This document shows positions 51,987 to 64,000 of a stretch of DNA of 64,000 nucleotides, one piece after another; the first letter of the stretch is position 1; each line of letters opens with the position of its first letter. Origin of the DNA: Chrysomallon squamiferum (taxonomy: Eukaryota; Mollusca; Gastropoda; Neomphalida; Peltospiridae); contig CM022665.1 of NCBI GenBank assembly GCA_012295275.1, forward strand, positions 35,283,522 to 35,347,521, written 5' to 3'. Below the pieces are notes generated by a model, which worked only from the letters and a program-made list of their open reading frames with translations, was not told the DNA's origin and did not search any database. A program made the position numbers and the translations under genes.

Positions 51987-54900
51987 TCAGTTATCCTTTT
52001 TAAATTTTGAACTGTTAATTAAATTAATAAGATTTAATTTTATACCAGTAAAATTATTATGATCTATTTTTTTCACTACTACTCCAGTCCATAGACAGAA
52101 GGCAAAAGCAATAGCTAAGATTAATTTTGCCAATGTCAGTACAGAGAATATGCATGCTTCTGTGTCATAAGCAGACTGACTCAGCAGGTAAAGCAAAATG
52201 AGCAGAACAAGTGACTGGAACTGGAAAAAACTCCCATCAGAGACAGACTGTTGTAATCCACGATCAATGATTTCAATGGCTTCCAGAAGATTTGAATTAC
52301 GTTGTGATTCAGAATGATATTCATTAGTTGGATCTAAAAAAAATTAAAATTATTTTATGTTTTCTTAGACATCTGCAAACAAAGATTATTAAACATTTGG
52401 AAAATATTTTGTATTCTGTAAATAAAGAAACCCATCTTGTTTTAAAGCAAATGTTTTTTAGATTTAAAATAGGGATACTGAAAATAATGTTTGATAAGGT
52501 GTCTTTCTATCTGTTGCTATTTCTCTGTTTATATAGCTTAGTGTTTAACTATCAAAATAAAAATTCAGGTATATAAATATGATAAATAAGTAATTTCAGG
52601 TAAATATTTAATGGAGTGTACAAGTGAATGTTTTGCTAACAAAGTATTTACACTTAAATGCTTATTTATAAATAATTAATTATAAAAAAGTGAAAACTTA
52701 CTTTTTGTTTCTGATGACTTTTCTACTGTAAATGTAGCTTCCACCGCATTGTGGTCAGAATAGTTGTATACCTTTCCAGGAATACGTCCCATTGTCACAA
52801 CTGCCTCTTCCACACAGATCTTTCTACCTACAGCATTCAATTTTTTTGTACTGTAATTTCTCTCAACATCTATACACTAGGAGGAGGGCGATAATACTTG
52901 CTTAAAAGAACCTCTACCTGATTATTTAATACAAGATATATGATTAACAGTACATTAGCATTAATAGAAATTTTGTTTTCCATATACAGACTGAAATAAG
53001 ATAAAGTATTTATCACTGTCCTTGATCCAGCAGTTGTTAATTCTAGCTGAAACATGGATGTATTGGATAACTAAGTACATGTTTCTTTAGAAAGATTTCA
53101 GAAATAAGACTGTCAGACTTGCCTGGATTTGCTCGAAACATGATGTAGTCTATCCGTTGGCCTTCTGGATATTCTCTTTTGTTTGATTTGCTGGTATAAC
53201 AGTTGGTTGGCAAATCACATGTGTTCCCTTTCTTGTTCCCAGTTGTTATCTTCTGATTTAAAAAATTAGATTCAGTTTTTAGAGAAAAAAAAATTAGATT
53301 TTATTCTGAGCAAGCAGTTTTTCACATTTTAAGTACTAAAATAAATATCTAGAATTGGATATCAATAAAAATAAAAAAATAAAAATTATAGAAGTTTGAA
53401 AAAACAATGGGAAATTGATTTTTTTAAATAATATTTTTGGTCAATCCTCTCTCCTCTGTCAGCAATATATACATCATGCTACTTGTAACCTGAACTGTAG
53501 TTCCAATGCAACAAAACTCTCTCTGCATTTTTAAACTGTATTGTACCAGTTGTGTGTTTTCAGATCTTGGAAGGGGAAAATTTCAAAAACTTGGTTGTTA
53601 TTTATCAGGCTTATATTAGAGATTTGAGCATGTTAGTAATAGAGATGTTTTCTATGCTTTTTAATATTAATAATGAATTATCATTATTAAATAACCATAA
53701 TATAATTTATTTAATATAACAATCTATTTTAGCAGTAATATTTGCTAATATATGCACTCTCCCCAACATGAAGATCATTAATTTCATAGCAACTGCTTGA
53801 CTTGTTTGTTAATTAAACAATTAACAGTTATTTATTTGTGACACTAAATAGCACATTTCTTTTTAAACAGTTTTGCTAATCCTCCATCTATGCAAATCAG
53901 AGATTTTCTGTATTGTTATTTTTTATCTGAAATATAATCTAGTTAATCTACAGTGAGAATTATCACTAGTAAATAGTCCCTGCTTAACAGTGGCAAACCT
54001 TTTCAGTCCAGCTGTCAAGGAGATTTCCATTGTTCAGTAGAATCTGGTAGCTCAGGTCACTTGGCTTGGTGTTCAGATCACCAGCGAGAATAACAACATC
54101 ACAAGTCTCAGATGTACTCCTTATGAACTGACTCAATTCAATACACTGAGCTAATCTGTGTGTGAAATATTCATCACAACTCTGACAGTATTCAGCATGA
54201 ATCTTAACGAAAAATAAATAAAAAGATTATGAATTTATATATACCTAGCATATCTATTTAAAAAAAGAGAAAGAAACATTTATTAACTAAGTGTTTTTCT
54301 TTTAATAGTTTATTCAAAAATAAATGTGTTAATCCTCAGAAAACATACATTATTAATTTAATTTATATTCATAATGAAAGGTTTGTTCTTTGAAACAGAA
54401 TGATGTAATTTATAAATTGTATATCAACACATTTATTTTTAAGACCAAAAGAAGTAAATAAAATATTTTGTTTAAAAATCCATTTTCATGATATTCTCAC
54501 TACATTTTACACACATTTACCTACTCAACTGAAATAATTTGATTCTCACATGTGTGGCATACAGATTGACTTTAAAACCTTTCACCACAATCTTACACAG
54601 ACCAACACCTTTTCCTGCAAACCAGTCACCATGATGTATCTTGTGAGCAAATCCATTTAAGCTGTAGCGGGAAAACATTGTTTCTCCAATAGGAAACTTA
54701 GAAAAAACACAACAACCACTGCCAATCAGTCCACTAAAACATAAAATTCATAATAATATCAATAACAACAAATGAGAACTATAAAAATAAATAAATAAAA
54801 GAATCAATGAAAAATAAATCAACAACAATACACCATCATTTCAGAAAATTGTGGAGATAAAGAAAAAAGCTTAAATTAATTTTGTATAATAAATGTAATT

Positions 54901-55609
54901 ATGTGATAATTTTTTTAAAAACTGTCCAAAACTTCAAGCTTCATTTCAAAACTTCATGTTGTGTATATATATATATATATTTTTTTTTTTTTAAGTTTTC
55001 TATAAAGACAAATTAAACATGCTCTCACCTATAAAAGTAGTGTGAATAAGGTAAAACATGTTTTGTTTTCTCACATAATATTTTGTAGTCACAGCTGAGC
55101 CAAATCTTGAAGAAAAAATAACTTATTTTACAGATGAAAAATAGTGTTCAAAATGTATTAATTCTTTATTTTGATAATAAAAAAAATCATTCATAAATCA
55201 TTTACTAGTTATTAAATCTGTACTAAACTTTAGAATTTGACAACACTGAAAATTTAACTGCTCATATGATAAAGTATTATTAAACATAACTATTACAGAA
55301 TTATCTAAAATATTTTGTTTATGATATATTAGTATATATATAATTTATTAATACCTCTTGCAGTATAACCAGATCATAGTCTTTTTTTGAAAGTTCCTCA
55401 CCAATTGATACCATACGATCATGACGATTTTTGCAGAGGATTGGTATGGGAATTCCCCTGTGAAAAAAGTCAGATTATTGCTATTTTTCTAAAATATTAT
55501 TTCAATACAAATCATCTAATGTTTCAAAGGCATACGAGTTATCAAAAAAAAAAAAAAAATATTGGCTTAACAAAATTAATTTTTATTTTCTTTAAAAACA
55601 CTTCAAATC

Positions 55610-55652
<43 letters not shown>

Positions 55653-55719
55653 AGAATGTAGTAACAAGATTTATTTGAACTTACCAGCAGTTCAGTGTTA
55701 AAATTTTTAATGTTGTCAT
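51987..55719 (-). CDS. SMPD2: Neutral sphingomyelinase (sphingomyelin phosphodiesterase 2)
   Basis: Exons (minus, 5' to 3'): 55719-55685, 55457-55355, 55105-55029, 54733-54550, 54202-53999, 53252-53123, 52869-52702, 52333-51987; 1248 nt, 415 aa. The protein opens MTTLKILTLNCWGIP, then LQE with Glu46, THIHAEY (residues 132-138), GDLN (Asp175, Asn177) and YSDH (Asp283, His284): the metal-binding and catalytic residues of the DNase I/exonuclease-endonuclease-phosphatase fold. The C-terminus has two hydrophobic segments (about 339-352 and 361-387), as in mammalian SMPD2, which anchors in internal membranes. The family hydrolyses sphingomyelin or lyso-PAF-type lipids with Mg2+. Length is close to human SMPD2 (423 aa). 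Intron 6 is either GC-AG (53122) or uses another donor-acceptor pair (53079/52876, giving 432 aa). The first intron splits the Trp codon of LNCW. Confidence 0.93.
55611..55651. repeat. (ATT)n microsatellite in SMPD2 intron 1
   Basis: About 13 ATT units, inside the short first intron (55684-55458) of SMPD2. Confidence 0.9.
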
Positions 55720-56659
55720 TTTGCCTGCAATTAAGAATTATAATAGACACAGAACAGTAAGAAGTATAAAAATTATGCACCATTAATATATGTTTAGACA
55801 TAAGATGATGGCAGTAAGGTGTTTGTGTGAAAAAGGAATTAAATGCATACATTGGCAGTGCAAATGAATTTAAATGGTTTCACAACACACATTTTTAAAT
55901 TTGATTGCACAGCAGTCTCAAGATTGTACAAGGTCCTGTGCTATCTTGTAATGTTGACTTGGCACTTATCTTTAGCATCATAAATCTATGCCTAACCAAA
56001 ACTATGGGAACAGCTGTAAACATCATTTCACTCCCTGTTTTGAAAGAATCAAAACTAGTGTCATACAGAATGCCAAACTTGTCAGTAGTATTAAATTTAA
56101 TTATATATTTGTTTTTAAAATGTTCTTTGTCTCTTTATTTAATTATATCCTAGATCGGTGAATGTTCCTTATTTTAAACACATATTATGTTTGTATTCAG
56201 TTTATATGCTAATGTACATTAGTATATAATTTTTATATTAATTGTATTAAGAAAATACCTGTCCCTCAAATTCGGGGTGGGGGAGCCCTTGTTATATATA
56301 AATACAAATTCGTTTTGATACAGTTGGTGAAAATGTGTGTTATCTTATCATCAAATTAATAATTATGATTTACATACATGTATGAGATTTTCAATAAAAT
56401 GAATGTTTTGTAGTGTTGAAGAGCACAGTAAGTTTTGATGATGATAAGTTTTCAAATTCCGATTTCTTTGCTATTTTCAATGTAGGAAGATCCGTAATGC
56501 TAAAAACAAAAATTATGTGGCCTGAAAGTCCATAGGAATCCGAGTACACAAAAGCATACTGAACTCCAAATTGAAGTACTAATGGATATGCCCTGCGCAA
56601 TCTGGAGAATGCCACGCCTTTTACCGATCGTAGGAAAGCACAGCGCAATTTTAAGATAG

Positions 56660-56700
56660 TGCAGACCTGCCAATCGTGCGGAACGTATACGTCACATGTA
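56660..56700 (-). promoter_or_regulatory. Possible SMPD2 promoter elements (CRE-like and CCAAT)
   Basis: About 950 bp upstream of the SMPD2 ATG. A TGACGTA motif on the minus strand (plus-strand TACGTCA, 56688-56694) and a CCAAT box on the plus strand (56670-56674) lie within 25 bp. The region 56560-56700 is GC-richer and has more CpG than its surroundings. This would imply an untranslated first exon. Motif-based only. Confidence 0.25.
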
Positions 56701-59700
56701 AGTTATGACACTACCACAAACAATAACATATACGTTATTAGTTTTGTTTTTCATTAACTCGTATAGCTGTAGCAACATTAATATTTAATAATTATATATC
56801 AGTTGTTGTTAGTAAACTAAAAAAAAATCGTGAAACAAATTAATTTCTAATTATTGATTAATGTGAACTAAACTACTACCTGTACAGTGTACGTATAAAA
56901 TATTCTTTTAATAGCTTCTGTTGTTGTGCATTTTAAGTTATCGCCCTTGCTGATCCACTGTGTAAAAAGTCCGATATAAAAATTCCTGAGATCCGTATTC
57001 AATTCATTCAATGAAATTCATGACCATTGACAGTATATTTAATTATTTATTTCAAAATTAATTTTCTTTTGATTGAAAACTTCCCATACGAAATGTTTTT
57101 TTTTGTGACTCAATGTAAAAAAATTACAAGAAAATTTGTGTCTATTAAATATGTATCATAGTAATATGAAAATTAAAATTAAATTAATCTCACCAGAACA
57201 AAAAATATTTAAGAAATTTTTGATGTATTCTTATTGTATATGATTTTATACTACTGGGCTATTCCTAATATTAAATCATTTTTCATTCTTTTTTTCAAGC
57301 ATCTATTGTGATGCTGTTTGTTATTTCAATATAAACCTTTGCTAATAATAATAAATTACATTAAAATAATGAGCCAGACTGTAGTGAGGTGCAACAAATT
57401 ATTCCTCCTTTTCTTTTCTTTTTAAAAAATAAACTTCATTAAACATGCAACTTGTTCATGACAAGCTGGTCTTTGGTGTAAATAAAATGGAATGAAAGAC
57501 AAGTGAACAGTCTCTCTATCTCATCTGTTTGTCTCATTGTGTCTTTGTCTTTTCTACTTGTCTCTCACTCTACATAAATGTCAGTTTATCTAAACAGTCT
57601 AGTTGTCTATCCATCCATTCATATAACACAGAGTACTCAAATTGTCTGAAAGAACTTGAGGAACCCATGACTTTCATGCAGTGAATTAATGAGTCAGTGA
57701 AAATGAATGATGAGAAAACTGACGAACAAAATAATAAAAAGTAGCAATTAAGCAATATATTCATCTAAATATCCTTGCTTTTTAATTTTAAACAACGTGT
57801 GTATCTTTATTTTGTCATAATTTTTGTTGCTGTTTGTAGTGAATGCATAGTATTTGTTAATAACTTAACAGCCACTTGTGGGCTTTTAATTTTCCGTATT
57901 ATCAACAAAAAATGAAGCTTTTTGTTTGTATACACTCTATCTTGTTTTAGCCTGTTTTATGGAAGGATTAATTATCCAGTTTCATCTAAACAATATAAAT
58001 TTCTGAGTGCTAACTATTTGAAAATTGAATATATATTTTAAATGCAAAACTAAAATAATTAAACATAATTCAAATTTGTATTATAATGTAATGCAATTTT
58101 ATAAATTATTACATTATTTCAAAAATATATATATATATATTTTATTTTTTACCTGTTGCTGTACTTTCCCCCCCCCCAAAAAAAGAAGAAAAATGCACTT
58201 TCACCTGAAAAATGCTTTTCATAACATTATAAAACCAAATGTATGGAAATAACACACGTAAATCGTATTCAGCATACATTACTTTTAGATCTATTCATAT
58301 CCATGTTGGTAAGCATAATTAATTGTTGCCTTTTAGGTGCTAATATTATTATAAACGACCACGCAATGCACTACTTTTTTATTTTTCTCGTCAGAAGGTC
58401 TGCTCACGTTTCAATCCTTACAATCGTCCATCCAAACTATATAATATACATCTTACATTAGCATGTCTCTATCACGAACTAGTTTAATTTATATGTCATT
58501 TCCAAGGTTCCGACTGTGTCCAGTTTACTATTCTGAGATTACTTCACCGTTAAATCGTTACAAGTCGCATAAAGCAAAAATAGTTCCTGTGATAGTTTGA
58601 CAGACTTATAACATGCGAATCGTGACCAGTCTAATGTCTACTTCATGAAAGCGTAACGTAATTCGTCATGTTAACCAGTAAAAAAACCAGGCATATTTGT
58701 CGGGTATGAAGGTTGCATATAAAATAAAATAAAAATTAAATTCTGCCATAATTTATATTAGAATGAGAGAATATGAAAAGAAGCCAACCTAAATTAGCTA
58801 GGATCACGAAAGAAACATAGACATCTACACATTAGTTTCTTTTTCCATTTCAATTACTGATATCGATTAAATATGTTTACATAGTTTTTACATAAATTAT
58901 ATCAAATTAGCATCTATGAAATTCATTTGTGGGCCTGTTCAGGAGATATACTCAGTAAATGTGTGACGATTTCTGTTGATAAAATGAACGGTTATTGGGT
59001 GCACTGAGGAAGATAGAAACGTGGGGTGCAACATGCTCGTGTTCTGATCTCTAGTAATCTCGAGGCCGATATTTTGTTTCATTAAACTAATTATTTCGTA
59101 GAATAATATGGAAATTATAAACAACACATTGCAATATAACTTCAGCGAAATATTTGTTTACCTCTGCTTTTTTCATTTATTCTTAAATATCAAAAATCCG
59201 GTGTAAATTACTTTGTACATGAAACATACGCATTAATTTCTTCTTTTTTAAAATTATTTTTATTTATTTATTTATTTTTAAATATGTATTTTTTATATAT
59301 ACATACCAACAATCAAAAGAAATCCTTCAAACAAAACCAGAAATAAACATACTAAAAATGCATTCATTTATTTTTATCTTGATTTATAAATCTAGCTAAA
59401 AGAGACTGGATAAAATCACCAAAGAAGTGAACAAAGGAACTATGGAATGATTATTATTATATTTTAAAAGTTTAAAGAAGAAGAAGAAGAAGAAAGAAAG
59501 AACAAAATTTAAAAAAAAGAAGAAAATATTAACAACAGATAAACACATACGAAATGCACTATTTTTAATTTATATATTTTTTAATTATCTGATTTCCAAT
59601 TTATGTTTACAACAAATATAAAAAATCAAACAACAACAAACAAATAAACGTTAAAGCTATGAAAATGAAATGCAATTAATTAACGAAAATCGTTAAAATA

Positions 59701-60470
59701 AAAATAAGTATTATTAATCGAACAGTTACGATTGAGAGAGTAAACAAGCTTTTAAAAATAAAAATGATTCTGTTTAGTCATAATACCAATTAAAAAAAAA
59801 ATTAATAATAATAATAATAAAGCAGAGAAAACAGAGACAATTAATAAAAACGATTCTCGTGCCAAGTTCAGCATTTATCCGTAAGTTACTAAAATAGATC
59901 AATTCCAAACATTTCTTACAACCGATACTGCAGATTTACTTCCGCATATTTACGATCATTCACTTTAATACGGCTTCTGTTCGAATTAACAGTATTACGA
60001 TTGGATTAAAACGTCGCTAGGTGTGGTTTCGTTTCGGTCCAGTTCACATAGTTTGTTTATTAACTTTTCCCCATAATATTAATTTATAATACTATCCTGG
60101 GGATATGTTTATAAAATGTTATTTTCAAGATTAGTGAAATCAGCTGGGATTTTAACATCGTATTACTATTAGTTTTAGCCATCGGTTCACATTTGGCACA
60201 TGTAATTAATTTCATTATTGGAAAATAACAGTGGCTAATTGTACGACTCATAAGAAGCCGTTAATACAAACAAAACTTACACACCATATGAAATAATTTT
60301 CTTTTTTTAAATCATTAAATTAAAATAATACTAATACTAATACTATTAATGCTAATAGTAGTAGTGGTAGTAGTAATAATAATAATGATGATGGTGATTA
60401 TGATAAATCTAAATAATGCAAAATCATGCCTAATTTTAAAATTAAAATAAAGTGTACAAATAATTACAGT

Positions 60471-60549
60471 GTGTGTGTATATATATACACACACACACAC
60501 ACACATACATACATACATACATACATATAAATAGATAGATAGATAGATA
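60471..60549. repeat. (GT)n(TA)n(CA)n(CATA)n(GATA)n compound microsatellite
   Basis: Five simple motifs run directly into each other. The GT and CA parts are mutually complementary and could pair around the TA centre. Confidence 0.9.
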
Positions 60550-61948
60550 TGCATATATGTTCATATATATATACATATACAACTTACTGTATATACAAAC
60601 AAAACAAAGTATGCAAAAAAAAAAAAAAAAAAAAGCACCTAATAATCCCCTTAATTCCTCCCTTTATCCACCAGAATGCTTAGGCTACTTATTTAGTTAT
60701 ACGGATATATATATATATTTTAAATTTATATATCGATATGGATTATACAAAATATGGCACAGGTACAAATAATTGTGTGAGTGTGTGTGTCTGCGCGTGC
60801 GGTTTCTCATGCTGTAAGAAACATTGAACTAATCACATAATTTACAATATGAACTATTTAAATAGTTTAGAAAATGATGAATATCGATCTAGTAATCAGA
60901 ATTTACATACTTTCAATGAAAATGGTTGTCATTCCCTACAAAGTTCATTTTTCATTTTTCAGATTCTTAAATATGGAAACTAACTTTAACTATGAATCAC
61001 GGGACACTGATGTACTAAAATTGCTGAATCATACAGAAACTTGTTTCGTAAGAGTTCTTTAACTTGTTTATCTGAAAATAAACTTTAGCCTTTCATACAC
61101 CGACAGTCATTAATCTGCTCTTAAATCGGTTGCCTTAGACCGGAACGCTTCTGTGTACTTAAATGAAAAAATATTGTTTAAGACGCCTCCATTCGTTTCC
61201 GAGAAGAGACCTCTGACTTAGACAACAATTAAACGTAATATTTCTATTAAGTGAAAAAAAAAATAATAATAATAAAAAAAAATAATAATAATAATAATAA
61301 ATAAATAAAAATACAACAACAAAACAATATCCCTATTATCACCAACACACCTCTAGCCCGTTAATAGGAATAAAATAGAACATATACAAACACTCACCCC
61401 CACACACATACACACAAACTCGTGACTTTAGTACGGATTCGTATGGCAGATAAGATTTCTATAGTACAATTATACACAAATATTTATTTATATATAAGTA
61501 AGTACTTGTGTATACTTTTGTGATTTATATATACGTAGTGGGGTTTGCCTAACTGACGTAAATAGGTCTCAGTATCTGTTTCAGTAACTCACTATCATCA
61601 GTCTTTGATATATTCCCCCGACTATAGCTTACCAATGTCAAAAAGGTTCGCAGAAAAGTGCTTACCCGGAAAACTATCGCATAGTTATGGTTACGCAGAA
61701 TGACTTAGTGTGAATTTGCTATTTAAAGACGCCAGCGATAATTCATGTCCATTATTAATGTTTTTTTCTGTTTGATACAAATCTTGATGGAACTTTACGC
61801 TGAGGTAATATCAGTTTTAATATTTGTATTTTGTATTTATAATTTTGACTTTTCTTACATACATTTATTTAAGATCTAAAATATTTTAAAAACAAGAAGT
61901 AAACAATTATCAGTTTATTACTTTTTTAAAGTAATAATGATTATTAAA

Positions 61949-61992
61949 ATAATAATAATAATAATAATTGTTGTTGTTGTTGTTGTTATTAA

Positions 61993-62041
<49 letters not shown>
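61949..62041. repeat. (AAT)n(TTG)n(ATT)n compound microsatellite
   Basis: An AAT run, about eight TTG units, then about 17 ATT units. The outer two runs are self-complementary. Confidence 0.9.
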
Positions 62042-62043
<2 letters not shown>

Positions 62044-62264
62044 AAATAACAAAAACAAGTAGATCTGTTCAAATTTAAATTTAATATATATTTTTTTATG
62101 TTTTTTCCTTAATTGTTATTATACTTGAATCGTTTTGTTACATGGCAGAATTTTATTTATATAAAAAATATAATTTCTTAATTTAAGTCCATGCGTATAT
62201 TATCTTGACTGATGTGCAGGCCTTGATGAATTTTTTTTATTTGTTACTGATGTATCAAATATTA

Positions 62265-62269
<5 letters not shown>

Positions 62270-62352
<83 letters not shown>
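62270..62352. repeat. (CT)n microsatellite, 83 bp
   Basis: Uninterrupted CT repeat, the longest pure dinucleotide run in the window. A polypyrimidine/polypurine tract able to adopt triplex structure under supercoiling. Confidence 0.95.
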
Positions 62353-62354
<2 letters not shown>

Positions 62355-62477
62355 CTGTAGTTTTTTCCATAATAATAAATTATTATTTGTTTTATTTTAA
62401 AAATTAACAAAATTCATAAGAATGAATTTTCGTATTACATTAACATTACAGATTGCTTTCAAATTCAGTATTAATGA

Positions 62478-62635
62478 CATATATACACATACGTACATAC
62501 ACGTACTTACAAACACACAAACATACAGAATATGGGCACATTCTTACACATACACATACATGCATACATACACACATACATGCATACATATAAGAATTCA
62601 TGTGATTGTATGTTCGTCTGTGTGTATGTGTGTGA
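62478..62635. repeat. (CATA)/(CA)/(GTAT) imperfect microsatellite cluster
   Basis: Mixed CATA, CACA and TGTG units. Produces artificial open frames on both strands. Confidence 0.8.
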
Positions 62636-63296
62636 ACGCGTGATAGAGCGTGTGTTATACATGTTGAGGTAAAATCCTTTTAGTTGCAGATTTTCGGCTT
62701 TAACATTTATAACATATACAAGATTGCAGTATAGGATAACACCTCCTCGTTTGTGTACGTGACGGAGATTATACATGTCATTTGCCATCTTAAGTAATCA
62801 TTTTGTTTAAAATTTAGTAGGAACAGATGTACTTAACAAAAATAATTATACTCGGCGCATATAACAATACATTTAGTTTTTTTTTTTTTAATATTATAGG
62901 ATTAGGACACGTATAGATCGTGTCATTAACAGCGTCTACAGACGCATAATAATATCCTAAGCAGTATTTAATTATGCTTATATTCGTTTAGATATTTAAA
63001 CATACATGTATATAGATTATAGCTGAAGTTTAATAACAGAGTAGTGCGTGTAATCTGTAAGATAACTTCCCGGTTCAACAAGTAGTAAAACTGATATAAA
63101 ACCTGTATTTTTCACAAAAGATATCGTTAACATACCATATGTGCTGAAATCGTTTTGTGTTTTTTTTTCCTTTTATTTATTATTTTTATTACTATTACTT
63201 TAATATTGCCAACCGGCGATTCATTGTTATCATATATGTAAATATTCCTGCGTGTGTGTATAACGTTCATGTGTGATAAATTTTATACATTTGTAC

Positions 63297-63560
63297 ATAT
63301 ATATATATATATACATACAAACACACACATACACACTCATATACACATGTACATTTGCAAATTAATTTGTAGTTGTATGCAGGAAATCATGCATGCGTAG
63401 TTGCATACAGACGTGCCTGCAGACATACATGCATGATACACAAACATACAAACGTACAGTCACACATAAGACACACATACAGTCACACACACATACATAC
63501 ATACATACATACTTATATGCATACATACATACATATATCCATCCACATATACAGACATAC
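63297..63560. repeat. (TA)/(CA)/(CATA) microsatellite cluster
   Basis: Long imperfect array of tetranucleotides with a cleaner CATA block at about 63490-63512. The Tyr/Val/Cys-rich open frames here are repeat translations. Confidence 0.85.
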
Positions 63561-64000
63561 ACGTATTGATGTTTAACATAATTTTTGTAGACTTCAAACG
63601 TGTGTGACACTGTCATTCAAATCTGAATTTGATGACGATGATGACACGGGAGACTGCTGACTATTAGCACATTGTTTTACACTAGTTAAACTCAAGTTGT
63701 CTGGGTTTGTTTAGCCACAAAAGGCTATTGCCAGAAAGCGATGTGAAGTGGTGAATACGGATGCTGTTTGATGAAAAAGAGTGAAGAATGATCGTTTAAA
63801 CAGTTTACAGGTTGACTAAGTGAATGCACGGAAACCACATCCTAAAACTGTCGATGATTAATGAAATAAATATTAGCAGTTATGTACCTTCGATAAGTGA
63901 ATCTTTATTTTAATAAATAGTATCCTGGAAACAGTATCATGGCAAATAATTGATATCGTTTAATGACATGGCTATTAATAATATATATATATATTAAATT

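Larger units (their letters stand above)
56701..64000. other. Gene-poor right end of the window
   Basis: More than 7 kb with no recognisable coding exon. Open frames are short and either AT-driven or translations of CATA/CACA microsatellites (60315-60554, 62422-62788, 63362-63616). The part from 58200 to 61800 has slightly more CpG and fewer repeats, but I identify no gene. It may be intergenic DNA or an intron of a gene lying beyond the edge. Confidence 0.5.

Noticed and set aside
52870-53055. 61-codon minus-strand frame inside SMPD2
   Set aside because: Lies within intron 6 of SMPD2. It does not match the family and splicing around it restores the catalytic motif.
56391-56648. 85-codon minus-strand open frame upstream of SMPD2 as a separate gene
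   Set aside because: No known motif. At best part of an SMPD2 5' exon, so not annotated as a coding gene.
60315-60554. 79-codon frame with Tyr/Cys/Val repeats
   Set aside because: Direct translation of a compound CA/CATA microsatellite.
60490-63540. Regularly spaced short repeats resembling a CRISPR array
   Set aside because: These are simple tetranucleotide microsatellites in animal DNA, with no repeat-spacer structure.
63362-63616. 84-codon Cys/Tyr/Met-rich frame, superficially like a cysteine-rich peptide
   Set aside because: Translation of a CATA/CACA microsatellite. The opposite strand is equally open.
1-64000. tRNA, rRNA or snRNA genes
   Set aside because: Scanned by eye for tRNA B-box-like GGTTCRANYC and cloverleaf context. 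No candidate was convincing, though a covariance search was not possible.

Overview
The window is animal nuclear DNA. It is very AT-rich, and its genes are broken into short exons by GT-AG introns. It carries metazoan DNA transposons and many microsatellites. The protein sequences and repeat profile fit an invertebrate bilaterian. A mollusc, possibly a cephalopod, is my guess, and the sequence does not prove it. There is no sign of bacterial, phage or CRISPR content.

Four protein-coding genes can be rebuilt exon by exon with consistent splice phases. From left to right they are: (1) ISCU on the minus strand (1859-4306), the mitochondrial Fe-S cluster scaffold, 5 exons, 165 aa. (2) An inhibitor-of-apoptosis gene on the plus strand (6513-10670), with BIR-BIR-UBA-RING architecture, 6 coding exons including a 25-nt microexon, 528 aa. 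(3) MICAL on the plus strand (28525-47999), an actin-oxidising flavoprotein monooxygenase with FAD, CH, LIM and bMERB domains, 27 constitutive coding exons plus a probable 21-nt cassette microexon, 2173 or 2180 aa. (4) SMPD2, a neutral sphingomyelinase, on the minus strand (51987-55719), 8 exons, about 415 aa, with one probable GC-AG intron.

Between the IAP and MICAL genes lie three DNA-transposon relics. One is an internally deleted Tigger/pogo element (12795-14579) that sits at the centre of a palindrome. One is a Tc1/mariner-like MITE followed by an inverted partial copy, giving a 76-bp perfect inverted repeat (15111-15462). The third is a 479-bp hAT-like MITE with an 8-bp target-site duplication (16769-17247). 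The rest of that interval (17.3-28.5 kb), and most of 56.7-64 kb, has no convincing coding sequence and is dominated by AT-rich DNA and microsatellites.

The four genes do not form a pathway. The most interesting arrangement is MICAL and SMPD2 lying tail to tail. From memory, human MICAL1 and SMPD2 are also adjacent and convergent on 6q21, which suggests very old conserved microsynteny. I did not find a wholly new system. The best leads are this linkage, the two in-frame microexons, the frameshifted copy of a MICAL exon fragment inside MICAL intron 1, and the palindromic transposon structures.
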